Shown: piece by piece, positions 1 to 5,331 of the stretch
Position numbering within the stretch: position 1 is the stretch's first letter
Layout: each line of letters starts with the position of its first letter
Source: Candidatus Heimdallarchaeota archaeon
GTDB lineage: Archaea > Asgardarchaeota > Heimdallarchaeia > Hodarchaeales > LC-3
Assembly: GCA_027364495.1 (NCBI GenBank)
Contig: DAHXPE010000432.1
Coordinates: 1-6,208 of the forward strand
Length of the DNA stretch: 6,208 nucleotides
Direction of reading: 5' to 3'
Position numbers and translations under genes: made by a program
Notes under the pieces: generated by a model
Seen by the model: the letters and a program-made list of their open reading frames with translations, nothing else
Databases searched by the model: none
Told to the model about the DNA's origin: nothing

Positions 1-15
1 TTAACAGATTTGTGT
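1..15 (+). repeat. Left terminal inverted repeat of the IS
   Basis: The sequence ttaacagatttgtgt is the exact reverse complement of 1628-1642. The first four bases may be target-site duplication. The outer boundary could extend past the window edge. Confidence 0.88.
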
Positions 16-136
16 ATAATTTTTTAAAACCTTTTTTTAATCTGTTTCCGACAAAAATAACTTTTTTTGATATATTAAGCAAATAATATCTATAAAATTG
101 AACTTGAGAGGTTCTAATCATTAATTAGCGAAAAAA

Positions 137-1609
137 ATGATAATCGAAACTCTCTTGTTCATATATAGCCTGTTTTTGACTTGTATTTTAATATTTCTAT
201 TACCACAGACAATTAAGTATAGAAAATGGTATTTAAAGCTTTTAGTTGATTCAAAAAGTAATTTTCGGACAGAAAGATTTTTTAAAGAGATGAATAACAT
301 TTTTAAAAGGTTTTATCCATATTTGGAATCATTAAAGCAGAAAAGGGGAAGAAAACCGACAGACTTTTGTTTTCAATTCAGGTGGATGATATGGTGGAGA
401 TTCTTTGGTTCATATATCCTTCAGAAAGCACTACGTGAGTATAATGAATCTGAGTTTCTAAAAATATTATTAGGGGGACCAGCTTATGAGTATACGCGGG
501 AGCAATTTCATGATTTCAGAAAAAAATTGTCTCCTGAAATAATTGAACAATGGGGAACTGAATTGATTTTAGAACTAGTTAATAACAATATTTCAATTTT
601 GAAAACAATTATAATGGATAGTTTTCCAATAAAATCATACCTCAATACGCAAAAATGTTTAAAAGCTCCAAAAATTGACTTTTTAGATCTTAAAAAATTT
701 ATTGATTCACTTAAACTTGATGATATTATAAAATTGATAAATGACTCTCCTAAAATGTATACAAAACTTAAAACAAAACTTATTGTGCTAATAGTAAAGG
801 AAACATGGGATTTAAACTCATGGAATAGAACGTGGAAAGAGTTAACTGGAAAAAAAGCAAATGAAGTAGGTATATCTTTACCACATAGTTACAAAAGTAT
901 TGCAGCAATCAAAGCAATCGAAGAAGACCTCAAAAAAATAATTAAAGGAAAAAGTATCGAGTTATATTTACTCGAAAATTTAACCCCTATCATCAAAAAC
1001 TTGGGTAAAAAGTCTTCTAATTTTAAACTGAAATTATTGACTGATCTTAATTTTACTTGGCATAAACCTCATAAAGCACGAGATCCAGGAATAGGTATGT
1101 ATTATTGTGCAACTAAAGATGAAAACCGATTTGGAAGAGGAGGAATTATTTTGGTTTCTAAATTGTTAGAAATTCCATTATTAATTATTAACACTCCAAA
1201 ATATAAACAAGGAACTGAATCTATATTGAATTCTATCGATAAGATCAAGAATTCATTTGGAAAATGTCTTGAGTCTTCCAAACTTTTAGCTGATAGTGAA
1301 TTTGGTATTTTAGATATTTTAGAAGCTTTAAAATCTAAAATAACTACACATTTAGCAATTCCTAATTATGGAGCTAGTGAAGATAAGAATAATCTTTCAA
1401 AACAGGATAGAGACGATAGAAAAGGAGTGGAACGTGTTATTGCAAGACTTGAAACTAACTGGCATCTAGAAAAACCAAGACATTTAGGAGAAGAGTATGT
1501 TTCATTTCATGTTAATTTGATACGCCTTTGTGATATTTTACAGCTTCTTTTTAATAATAAAATAAATAATACTCTCCATCCTCATGCGTTTATTCCTTTT
1601 AGAGGATAA
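137..1609 (+). CDS. DDE transposase (IS5/IS1182-like)
   Basis: This protein should cut and rejoin DNA at the ends of the surrounding insertion sequence. Residues about 70-140 (KRGRKPTDF..., then helical, ending FHDFRKKL) resemble the N-terminal DUF772-type DNA-binding region of IS5/IS1182 transposases. The likely catalytic triad is D161 (IIMDSFP), D386 (LLADSEFG) and E432 (GVERVIARL). Between them lies the family's DP-containing stretch (ARDPGIG, D316), followed by a strand-rich segment (RFGRGGIILVSKLLEIPLLIINTP). About 130 residues (roughly 172-300), mostly helical and charged, separate D161 from that stretch and look like an insertion domain. Residues 5-23 are strongly hydrophobic, which is odd for a transposase. 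A later start at M52 (base 290), preceded by aaagag, would remove them. The upstream start at 137 has no clear ribosome binding site but leaves a more normal leader. An in-frame TAA at 122 limits extension. At 490 residues it is full length and unbroken. Confidence 0.87.
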   Translation: MIIETLLFIYSLFLTCILIFLLPQTIKYRKWYLKLLVDSKSNFRTERFFKEMNNIFKRFYPYLESLKQKRGRKPTDFCFQFRWMIWWRFFGSYILQKALREYNESEFLKILLGGPAYEYTREQFHDFRKKLSPEIIEQWGTELILELVNNNISILKTIIMDSFPIKSYLNTQKCLKAPKIDFLDLKKFIDSLKLDDIIKLINDSPKMYTKLKTKLIVLIVKETWDLNSWNRTWKELTGKKANEVGISLPHSYKSIAAIKAIEEDLKKIIKGKSIELYLLENLTPIIKNLGKKSSNFKLKLLTDLNFTWHKPHKARDPGIGMYYCATKDENRFGRGGIILVSKLLEIPLLIINTPKYKQGTESILNSIDKIKNSFGKCLESSKLLADSEFGILDILEALKSKITTHLAIPNYGASEDKNNLSKQDRDDRKGVERVIARLETNWHLEKPRHLGEEYVSFHVNLIRLCDILQLLFNNKINNTLHPHAFIPFRG

Positions 1610-1627
1610 AATTTATAAATCATAAAA

Positions 1628-1642
1628 ACACAAATCTGTTAA
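1628..1642 (-). repeat. Right terminal inverted repeat of the IS
   Basis: The sequence acacaaatctgttaa is the exact reverse complement of 1-15. It lies 18 bp after the transposase stop codon and 61 bp before the start of the next gene. Confidence 0.88.
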
Positions 1643-1703
1643 TATAATTTTTTTTATTATCATTAATAAAATTATTCCAATTAAATAATACAAGATCTAA
1701 TTT

Positions 1704-2042
1704 ATGAGTAACACGGAAAAAAGGTTTGAGAAAACAGGATTAGCTTTTTTATTCACTATTATCTTTATGTTGGCTATTTGGCTTCAATCTAATATATCAA
1801 ATGGGCAAACCACTAAATTTTACAATGCTATTGTAGTATTTTTAACAATAATCCTACTTGTTTTAGTAATAATAACAATTACCTATTCTATTAAATATAT
1901 ATCCTTTTTACTTGATGCCTATATTGATGATATGCTCTCTGGAAAAAAAATTCAACCAAGAAACCAATTTTACTGTCAGGTTTGTAAATTTGCTGTCGAA
2001 CTTGATGATGATTATTGTCCAACTTGTGGCATGATGTTATAA
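1704..2042 (+). CDS. Small membrane protein with C-terminal zinc ribbon
   Basis: I do not recognise a named family. The 112-residue product has a short charged N-terminus, two hydrophobic helices (about residues 12-29 and 41-63), and then a soluble tail with four cysteines in two pairs: C91-x2-C94 and C105-x2-C108 (CQVC, CPTC). This is a zinc-ribbon knuckle pair of about 18 residues. Both helices could span the membrane as a hairpin, leaving the N-terminus and the zinc ribbon on the same, probably cytoplasmic, side. Such membrane-anchored zinc ribbons are common in archaeal genomes and mostly uncharacterised; protein or nucleic-acid binding is a guess. The ATG is the first possible start, because an in-frame TAA lies just before it at 1698-1700. 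There is no Shine-Dalgarno sequence, and A/T-rich TATA-like sequence at 1662-1690 suggests a very short or absent leader. The gene begins 61 bp from the IS right end. Confidence 0.72.
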   Translation: MSNTEKRFEKTGLAFLFTIIFMLAIWLQSNISNGQTTKFYNAIVVFLTIILLVLVIITITYSIKYISFLLDAYIDDMLSGKKIQPRNQFYCQVCKFAVELDDDYCPTCGMML

Positions 2043-2125
2043 ATGTATATTTGTTCGGTTCTCACGATTTGTTTTGATCATTTGAAGGGAAGATTTTTTA
2101 AAGGAATTATTTCTCGATCAGAATT
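2043..2125. other. Convergent intergenic gap with possible T-rich terminator
   Basis: This 83-bp gap separates the stop codons of two facing genes. On the + strand it contains T6 at 2094-2099, and archaeal transcription can end at such T-runs without a hairpin. I see no stable stem-loop or RNA gene here. The terminator reading is weak because T-runs are frequent throughout the window. Confidence 0.3.
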
Positions 2126-2677
2126 TTATTTTTTCTTCTTTCGAGGGTAACGGTAGGTTTTAACATATTTTTTGGTTTCCATTTTTTTCGTTTTAATTTC
2201 AATATTGTATTCGGTCGGATTTTCTTTTTCTTTACCAATTTCGTTAAGTAATTCTTTTTTCTTGCTGACTTTCATAAACAAATTATATGCTGATTGATAT
2301 TTGTAATCATCAATGGATCCCGTACTACCTTTTCTGATTGTCCCATTTGCATCCACGAATACTTCCTGTTTAAAGATTTCAATATATCCATTTTTGCTCA
2401 TTTGTTTTAAGAAATACCCTTCATCAATGTCTGGCATAGAAATTATGTCTCCTTTTGAATCATCATCAACATTTTTCAATTTTTCAGAATAATCATCTAA
2501 TACCAGGACCAAATCATCATACTCAGGGAAAATGATCTTTTTGTGAAGCATAATAGGAAATAATTTTTCTTCATTTTTCTCATTGTTTAATTGTCTTTCT
2601 AATTTGCTATAAAAAGACTTTCTCTTGTTCATTTTTGCTTGTTCTTTTCCTGATGGTGTTGTTTCATTAATAGTCAA
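2126..2677 (-). CDS. Lysine-rich hypothetical protein, TTG start
   Basis: I do not recognise this 183-residue protein. It is soluble, without cysteine, hydrophobic helices or a signal peptide, and is very rich in Lys, Glu and Asp. The N-terminal third (16-40) reads as a charged helix. Residues 40-62 (LFPIMLHKKIIFPEYDDLVLVLDD) are more hydrophobic and strand-like. An acidic stretch follows (61-77). The C-terminal 25 residues are strongly basic (ending YRYPRKKKK), which could contact nucleic acid or the ribosome; that is inference. The start is a TTG at 2677-2675. It is favoured by GAGGA at 2691-2687, 9 bases ahead. The alternative ATG at residue 16 (2632-2630) has its nearest AGGA about 15 bases away. 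The gene converges on the zinc-ribbon gene and diverges from the DEAD-box helicase. Composition matches its neighbours. Confidence 0.68.
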   Translation of the reverse strand: MTINETTPSGKEQAKMNKRKSFYSKLERQLNNEKNEEKLFPIMLHKKIIFPEYDDLVLVLDDYSEKLKNVDDDSKGDIISMPDIDEGYFLKQMSKNGYIEIFKQEVFVDANGTIRKGSTGSIDDYKYQSAYNLFMKVSKKKELLNEIGKEKENPTEYNIEIKTKKMETKKYVKTYRYPRKKKK

Positions 2678-2686
2678 TTTTTCTTA

Positions 2687-2691
2687 TCCTC
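2687..2691 (-). promoter_or_regulatory. Ribosome binding site supporting a TTG start
   Basis: GAGGA read on the minus strand lies 9 bases before TTG 2677. This decides the start of the 183-residue protein in favour of TTG over the ATG at residue 16. Farther upstream (2716-2730, minus) ccttaaaaataag could serve as a TATA region, placing the transcript start near 2697. Confidence 0.5.
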
Positions 2692-2975
2692 GTTTGTCTA
2701 AGTCAAAAAATTTTTTCTTATTTTTAAGGGTTCACAAAAAAACATTTTTTTTATCTAATTCCTAATCTTTATTAAAAAAATTTTGTTAAAAAATTGATAA
2801 TTTAAACCAGAATGTTTATAGAAGGGTTAGTTTTCCTTATAATTTTGTTCTAAATAATTTCATGAATTTTTATCGATTATAATCAAATAGCACCGGTATA
2901 ATAAACGTCTCTCTATAATAATAGAAAAAAGTCCTGCTACGATAAAAATAGATTCTTTTTCTCTTCTAAACAAAA

Positions 2976-3005
2976 AATCAAGATTTTTTTCAAAAAATCT
3001 TTATT
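2976..3005. repeat. A/T-rich inverted repeat
   Basis: Arms at 2980-2989 and 2992-3001 are fully complementary (10 bp, agatttttt core) around a 2-base centre. After one mismatch, three further pairs form (2976-2978 with 3003-3005). The word caaaaaatc also occurs directly at 2971-2979 and 2991-2999, 20 bp apart. The A/T content makes chance occurrence fairly likely. It could be a weak hairpin or an upstream promoter element. Confidence 0.4.
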
Positions 3006-3016
3006 ACTTTCCACGA

Positions 3017-3024
3017 TTTTAAAA
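3017..3024 (+). promoter_or_regulatory. Candidate TATA box for the helicase gene
   Basis: The octamer ttttaaaa would place the transcript start about 25 bp on, near 3045. That start gives a leader of about 90 bases that opens with the inverted repeat at 3050. Other TATA-like sequences occur at 2897 and 2914, so the choice is tentative. Confidence 0.3.
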
Positions 3025-3049
3025 GATGAAAAAAAAAAGAGTTAATTAG

Positions 3050-3104
3050 CAGTTTGTTTGTGATGTAATTCTTTTCTGTAAAGTAACTTTTTGTAAACAA
3101 ACTG
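3050..3104 (+). promoter_or_regulatory. Inverted repeat in the helicase leader
   Basis: The sequence cagtttgttt (3050-3059) and its exact reverse complement aaacaaactg (3095-3104) could form a 10-bp stem. In RNA, three more G-U pairs would extend it inward (3060-3062 with 3092-3094). It contains four G/C pairs, unusual for this region. It would lie in the 5' leader of the DEAD-box helicase mRNA, where structured leaders are known in cold-responsive helicase genes. Regulation is inferred. Confidence 0.45.
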
Positions 3105-3120
3105 ATAGTTCTGTAAACAA
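3092..3120 (+). repeat. Direct repeat tgtaaacaa upstream of the helicase
   Basis: The sequence tgtaaacaa occurs exactly at 3092-3100 and 3112-3120, a 20-bp period or about two DNA turns. A degraded third copy (tgtaaagtaa) lies at 3077-3086. The last copy ends 16 bp before the helicase ATG. Such spacing could mark a regulator binding on one face of the DNA, or RNA-protein contacts in the leader. Confidence 0.45.
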
Positions 3121-3136
3121 TACCTGAGTTTTAAAC

Positions 3137-4405
3137 ATGACTTTTAATGATTATAATTTATCACCAAACATACTCAAAGCACTTAGTAATTTAGGATTTG
3201 AAAATCCTACGACAATTCAACAAAAAGCCTTACCTTACGCTCTTGAAGGAAGAGATATAGTAGCACAATCACAAACCGGATCCGGTAAAACAGCAGCTTT
3301 CGGTTTACCAATTATTCAAAATGTAAAACGTGGAAAAGGAGTTCAAGCTCTTATTTTAACTCCAACACGTGAGTTGTGCGTTCAAGTTTGTGACGCAATA
3401 AATGATTATAGCAAATATTCAAAAGTAAAAGCAGATGCAATTTATGGTGGTGTCAGTTATAATCCACAAATCGATGCATTAAAACACAAGGAAATAATCG
3501 TTGCTACACCTGGCCGACTGATCGATCATATTGAAAGGGGAAATACTGACTTCTCACAAATCAGGTTCATAATTCTCGACGAAGCTGACAAAATGATTGA
3601 GATGGGCTTCTTAGAAGACACCGAGAGAATCATTGACGAAGTTACTACGGAAAAACAGGTTATGCTATTTAGTGCTACATTTCCTGATAAAATAAACACT
3701 TTTGTTGATGAATACATTCCCGAAGCTGTCTTCATTAAGACTGAAAAATTTGTCAGTAATAAATTACTTACCCAGCAGTATTATAAAGTTCATGGTACTC
3801 AAAAATTCAGTCTTCTTGTCCACCTTCTTGATGAAGAAGAAGATAATTCAATTGTTTTCTGTTCAACCCGTAAAGAATCTGATTTTGTGACTTATAATCT
3901 TAAAAAGAATGGAATCAAAGCCAAAGCAATTCATGGAGGACATACTCAAGCAAAAAGACAACGATCTATTGAATCTCTTCATGATGGCAAAATTTCAGTA
4001 TTAGTTGCTACTGATGTTGCCTCAAGAGGACTCGATATTAGAAATGTTAATAAAATTTTTAATTGGGATATACCGAAATCACAAGAAGACTATACTCATA
4101 GAGTTGGCCGTACAGCAAGAGCTGGTGAATCAGGTCAAGCTATCTCTTTTGTTACGGATCGTGATAAGGAGAGTTTTGATACCATTCAACGAATTCACAA
4201 AAATGCTATTGAAAAAGTACAGACGCCTTCAATCCAGCATGTTCGTATGATCCGTGATGAATCCCTTTTAGAACAAGAAAAACATGACCATCATCAGGGA
4301 TTTACTCATTCAAAATCTAAAAATCCTAAAAAGAATTTTAATAGAAAAAAATCCTTTTCTCCTAAAAAATTTGCTAAGAAAAAAAAACCTGAACTTTTTA
4401 ATTAA
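3137..4405 (+). CDS. DEAD-box ATP-dependent RNA helicase
   Basis: This cytoplasmic enzyme uses ATP to separate short RNA duplexes and remodel RNA-protein complexes, with likely roles in ribosome assembly, RNA turnover or growth in the cold. All family motifs are intact: Q motif with Q28 (NPTTIQ, after F21), motif I (AQSQTGSGKT, 43-52), Ia (PTREL, 76-80), Ib (TPGR, 124-127), II (DEAD, 148-151), III (SAT, 179-181), IV (IVFCSTR, 239-245), V (ATDVASRGLDI, 291-301) and VI (HRVGRTAR, 321-328). The two RecA-like domains cover about 1-205 and 210-365. The tail from about 385 to 422 is very basic and low complexity (KSKNPKKNFNRKK...), a typical unspecific RNA-binding extension. The length is normal for DeaD/RhlE/CshA-like helicases, but I cannot assign a subfamily. 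An in-frame TGA at 3125 makes ATG 3137 the first start; only a weak gag precedes it. The leader carries direct and inverted repeats. Confidence 0.96.
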   Translation: MTFNDYNLSPNILKALSNLGFENPTTIQQKALPYALEGRDIVAQSQTGSGKTAAFGLPIIQNVKRGKGVQALILTPTRELCVQVCDAINDYSKYSKVKADAIYGGVSYNPQIDALKHKEIIVATPGRLIDHIERGNTDFSQIRFIILDEADKMIEMGFLEDTERIIDEVTTEKQVMLFSATFPDKINTFVDEYIPEAVFIKTEKFVSNKLLTQQYYKVHGTQKFSLLVHLLDEEEDNSIVFCSTRKESDFVTYNLKKNGIKAKAIHGGHTQAKRQRSIESLHDGKISVLVATDVASRGLDIRNVNKIFNWDIPKSQEDYTHRVGRTARAGESGQAISFVTDRDKESFDTIQRIHKNAIEKVQTPSIQHVRMIRDESLLEQEKHDHHQGFTHSKSKNPKKNFNRKKSFSPKKFAKKKKPELFN

Positions 4406-4436
4406 AGATTTGTAAATAATCATTTTTATTTAGTCT
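4406..4436. terminator. Short convergent gap, possible shared terminator
   Basis: Only 31 bp separate the stop codons of the helicase (+) and hsp20 (-). On the + strand a T5 run (catttttattt) follows the helicase, consistent with archaeal oligo-T termination. No hairpin is visible. Transcripts from the two sides probably overlap at their 3' ends. Confidence 0.35.
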
Positions 4437-5060
4437 TTATTCTATTGGAACTTCAACTTCTTCAAGTTCTTGTTTTTTCTTAGGAGTAACGGATATTTCA
4501 AGTATTCCATTCTTGAATAAAGTTTTAATATTTTCTACATCTTTGTTAAGTATGATTTCTTTGTAATAAGATCGTTGAGATGAAGAGGCTTTTAAGACTA
4601 ATAAATTTTCTTTTCTTTTTAATTTAATATCTTTTTTATCGATCCCTGGAAGATCAACTATGATTTTATCAACTCCAGCTTCTTTGTCGTGGATAAATTC
4701 TACATAAGGATCATATTCGAAATCCTCTGTCCTTGTTGATTCCAAATATTTCCGTTGGAATGGTTCAAAAAATGACCCAAGTCTTGGAGTAAATCCAAAT
4801 CTTTCTGGATGGTCAATATTTGACCAGGTTTGAACATTTGGTTTTCCATCTGAGCCTATTCTAGCAGAATAGCCATATGAAACATGACCATGTTTTTTGA
4901 GTTCGTTTTGAAAATCTTTGTCATTCCAAAGATTGTTATCAAATCCAAATCCCTTGAAGGCATTGTCAAAGGCTTGATCTATACTATTAAAGAAATTTTT
5001 AAAATCAGGTCCAAAAAAATCATCATCATCTATTGTCTTTTTTTTTGGAAATAATGGCAT
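4437..5060 (-). CDS. Small heat-shock protein, Hsp20/alpha-crystallin family
   Basis: This is an ATP-independent holdase that binds unfolding proteins in the cytoplasm, normally as a large oligomer. Of 207 residues, about 115-193 form the alpha-crystallin domain (YDPYVEFIHDKEAG... VDLPGIDKKDIKLK ... FKNGILEISVTPK); the conserved G-I/V-L element is at 185-187. The C-terminal V-P-I (204-206) is the I-x-I-type motif that docks in a neighbouring subunit. The long N-terminal region has an acidic start (DDDD, 11-14) and phenylalanine-rich, Gly/Asn/Asp-rich stretches (15-45). It then has YGYSARIGSDGKPNVQTW (62-79), a segment typical of the longer archaeal Hsp20 proteins. The ATG is well supported: GGTGA lies 6 bases upstream, and an in-frame TGA inside that site rules out extension. 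A good TATA box lies at 5131-5138. The gene converges on the helicase and diverges from the methylase. Confidence 0.93.
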   Translation of the reverse strand: MPLFPKKKTIDDDDFFGPDFKNFFNSIDQAFDNAFKGFGFDNNLWNDKDFQNELKKHGHVSYGYSARIGSDGKPNVQTWSNIDHPERFGFTPRLGSFFEPFQRKYLESTRTEDFEYDPYVEFIHDKEAGVDKIIVDLPGIDKKDIKLKRKENLLVLKASSSQRSYYKEIILNKDVENIKTLFKNGILEISVTPKKKQELEEVEVPIE

Positions 5061-5066
5061 AAATAT

Positions 5067-5071
5067 TCACC
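5067..5071 (-). promoter_or_regulatory. Ribosome binding site of hsp20
   Basis: GGTGA on the minus strand, 6 bases before the ATG, matches the archaeal 16S anti-Shine-Dalgarno. The in-frame TGA it contains fixes the start codon. Confidence 0.7.
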
Positions 5072-5092
5072 AAAGTTTATTCATTTATCTGG

Positions 5093-5107
5093 CAAATTTT
5101 AAATTTG
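5093..5107. promoter_or_regulatory. Palindrome near the hsp20 transcript start, candidate operator
   Basis: The sequence caaattttaaatttg has perfect 7-bp arms around one central base. It lies just downstream of the transcript start predicted from the TATA box (near 5109), where a bound repressor would block RNA polymerase. A/T bias raises the chance of coincidence. Confidence 0.4.
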
Positions 5108-5130
5108 TCGCTTAATGTCCTCATCACTAA

Positions 5131-5138
5131 TTTATAAA
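5131..5138 (-). promoter_or_regulatory. TATA box of hsp20
   Basis: On the minus strand the sequence reads AGAAAAGTTTATAAATTAG, with a purine-rich BRE-like stretch before TTTATAAA. It is the best archaeal promoter match in the window. It predicts a start near 5109 and a leader of about 48 bases. Confidence 0.55.
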
Positions 5139-5190
5139 CTTTTCTTTGGGTCTAAAATCTTTAAATATGATGTAGAGTCTTTATTTTTAA

Positions 5191-5213
5191 CAAATATATT
5201 TGTAGTTATAACT
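5191..5213. repeat. Two adjacent perfect palindromes in the divergent control region
   Basis: The sequence caaatatatttg (5191-5202) and agttataact (5204-5213) are each exact palindromes, separated by one base. The first shares its caaat/atttg half-sites with the palindrome at 5093-5107, with a different spacer (2 versus 5 bases). The pair lies between hsp20 and the methylase gene and could serve either. Confidence 0.4.
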
Positions 5214-5278
5214 GGATTATTTAAGTAGTTCTTATTGGGATTTATTTTCAAAAAAGGTGAAGAGATAAAAATGAAGAA

Positions 5279-5320
5279 TTTTTAAATTGAAATGAAGTTG
5301 TTTTTTTCTCGATACAGGAA
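5279..5320 (+). promoter_or_regulatory. Candidate promoter and ribosome binding site of the methylase
   Basis: The TATA-like tttttaaat (5279-5287) predicts a transcript start near 5309. The sequence aggaa at 5316-5320 then lies 11 bases before GTG 5332. The two elements are mutually consistent, which supports the GTG start, but each is weak alone. Confidence 0.4.
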
Positions 5321-5331
5321 ATACGTAAAAA

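Larger units (their letters stand above)
1..1642 (+). mobile_element. Complete insertion sequence, DDE transposase type (IS5/IS1182-like)
   Basis: A single transposase gene is enclosed by a perfect 15-bp inverted pair: ttaacagatttgtgt at 1-15 and its reverse complement at 1628-1642. Pairing stops at the sixteenth base. The outermost TTAA is its own reverse complement, so it could equally be a 4-bp target duplication, leaving 11-bp terminal repeats and an element of 1634 bp (5-1638). TTAA fits the YTAR target used by one branch of IS5 elements, which is known for the family but only inferred here. The reading frame is intact and its three catalytic acidic residues are present, so the copy may be active. 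The left flank lies outside the window, so the duplication cannot be confirmed. Family assignment rests on the catalytic motifs and is moderate. Confidence 0.88.
2678..3136. other. 459-bp divergent intergenic region
   Basis: No convincing gene is present; the open frames are under 15 codons. The region is extremely A/T-rich, with many A and T runs. It contains TATA-like sequences (tataata at 2897-2903 and 2914-2920; ttttaaaa at 3017-3024), a near-perfect A/T hairpin (2976-3005), and a repeat-rich segment just before the helicase (3050-3120). It must hold the promoters of both the lysine-rich protein (-) and the helicase (+). No tRNA, CRISPR or known riboswitch was recognised. Confidence 0.55.

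Noticed and set aside
1704..2677. The zinc-ribbon and lysine-rich genes as cargo of the mobile element
   Set aside because: The inverted ends close at 1642, and no further copy of the end sequence occurs beyond these genes.
2812..2853. Hydrophobic 13-codon frame (MFIEGLVFLIILF)
   Set aside because: No ribosome binding site, very short, and chance hydrophobic frames are common in T-rich DNA.
2875..2884. Perfect palindrome gattataatc
   Set aside because: Ten bases of nearly pure A/T are expected by chance in a region this A/T-rich, and it is not placed at any predicted promoter.
2678..3136. Possible tRNA, CRISPR array or riboswitch in the long gap
   Set aside because: No cloverleaf, no regularly spaced repeats longer than 10 bp, and no recognisable aptamer core; only short A/T-rich repeats are present.
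3526..3735. Open frame of 69 codons on the minus strand
   Set aside because: It lies wholly inside the helicase gene, opposite conserved motifs II and III, and its product has no recognisable features.
3702..3890. Open frame of 62 codons on the plus strand
   Set aside because: It is an alternative frame within the helicase gene, which has full-length motif conservation; no ribosome site or family resemblance.
4005..4250. Open frame of 81 codons on the plus strand
   Set aside because: It overlaps helicase motifs V and VI in another frame and is a by-product of that coding sequence.
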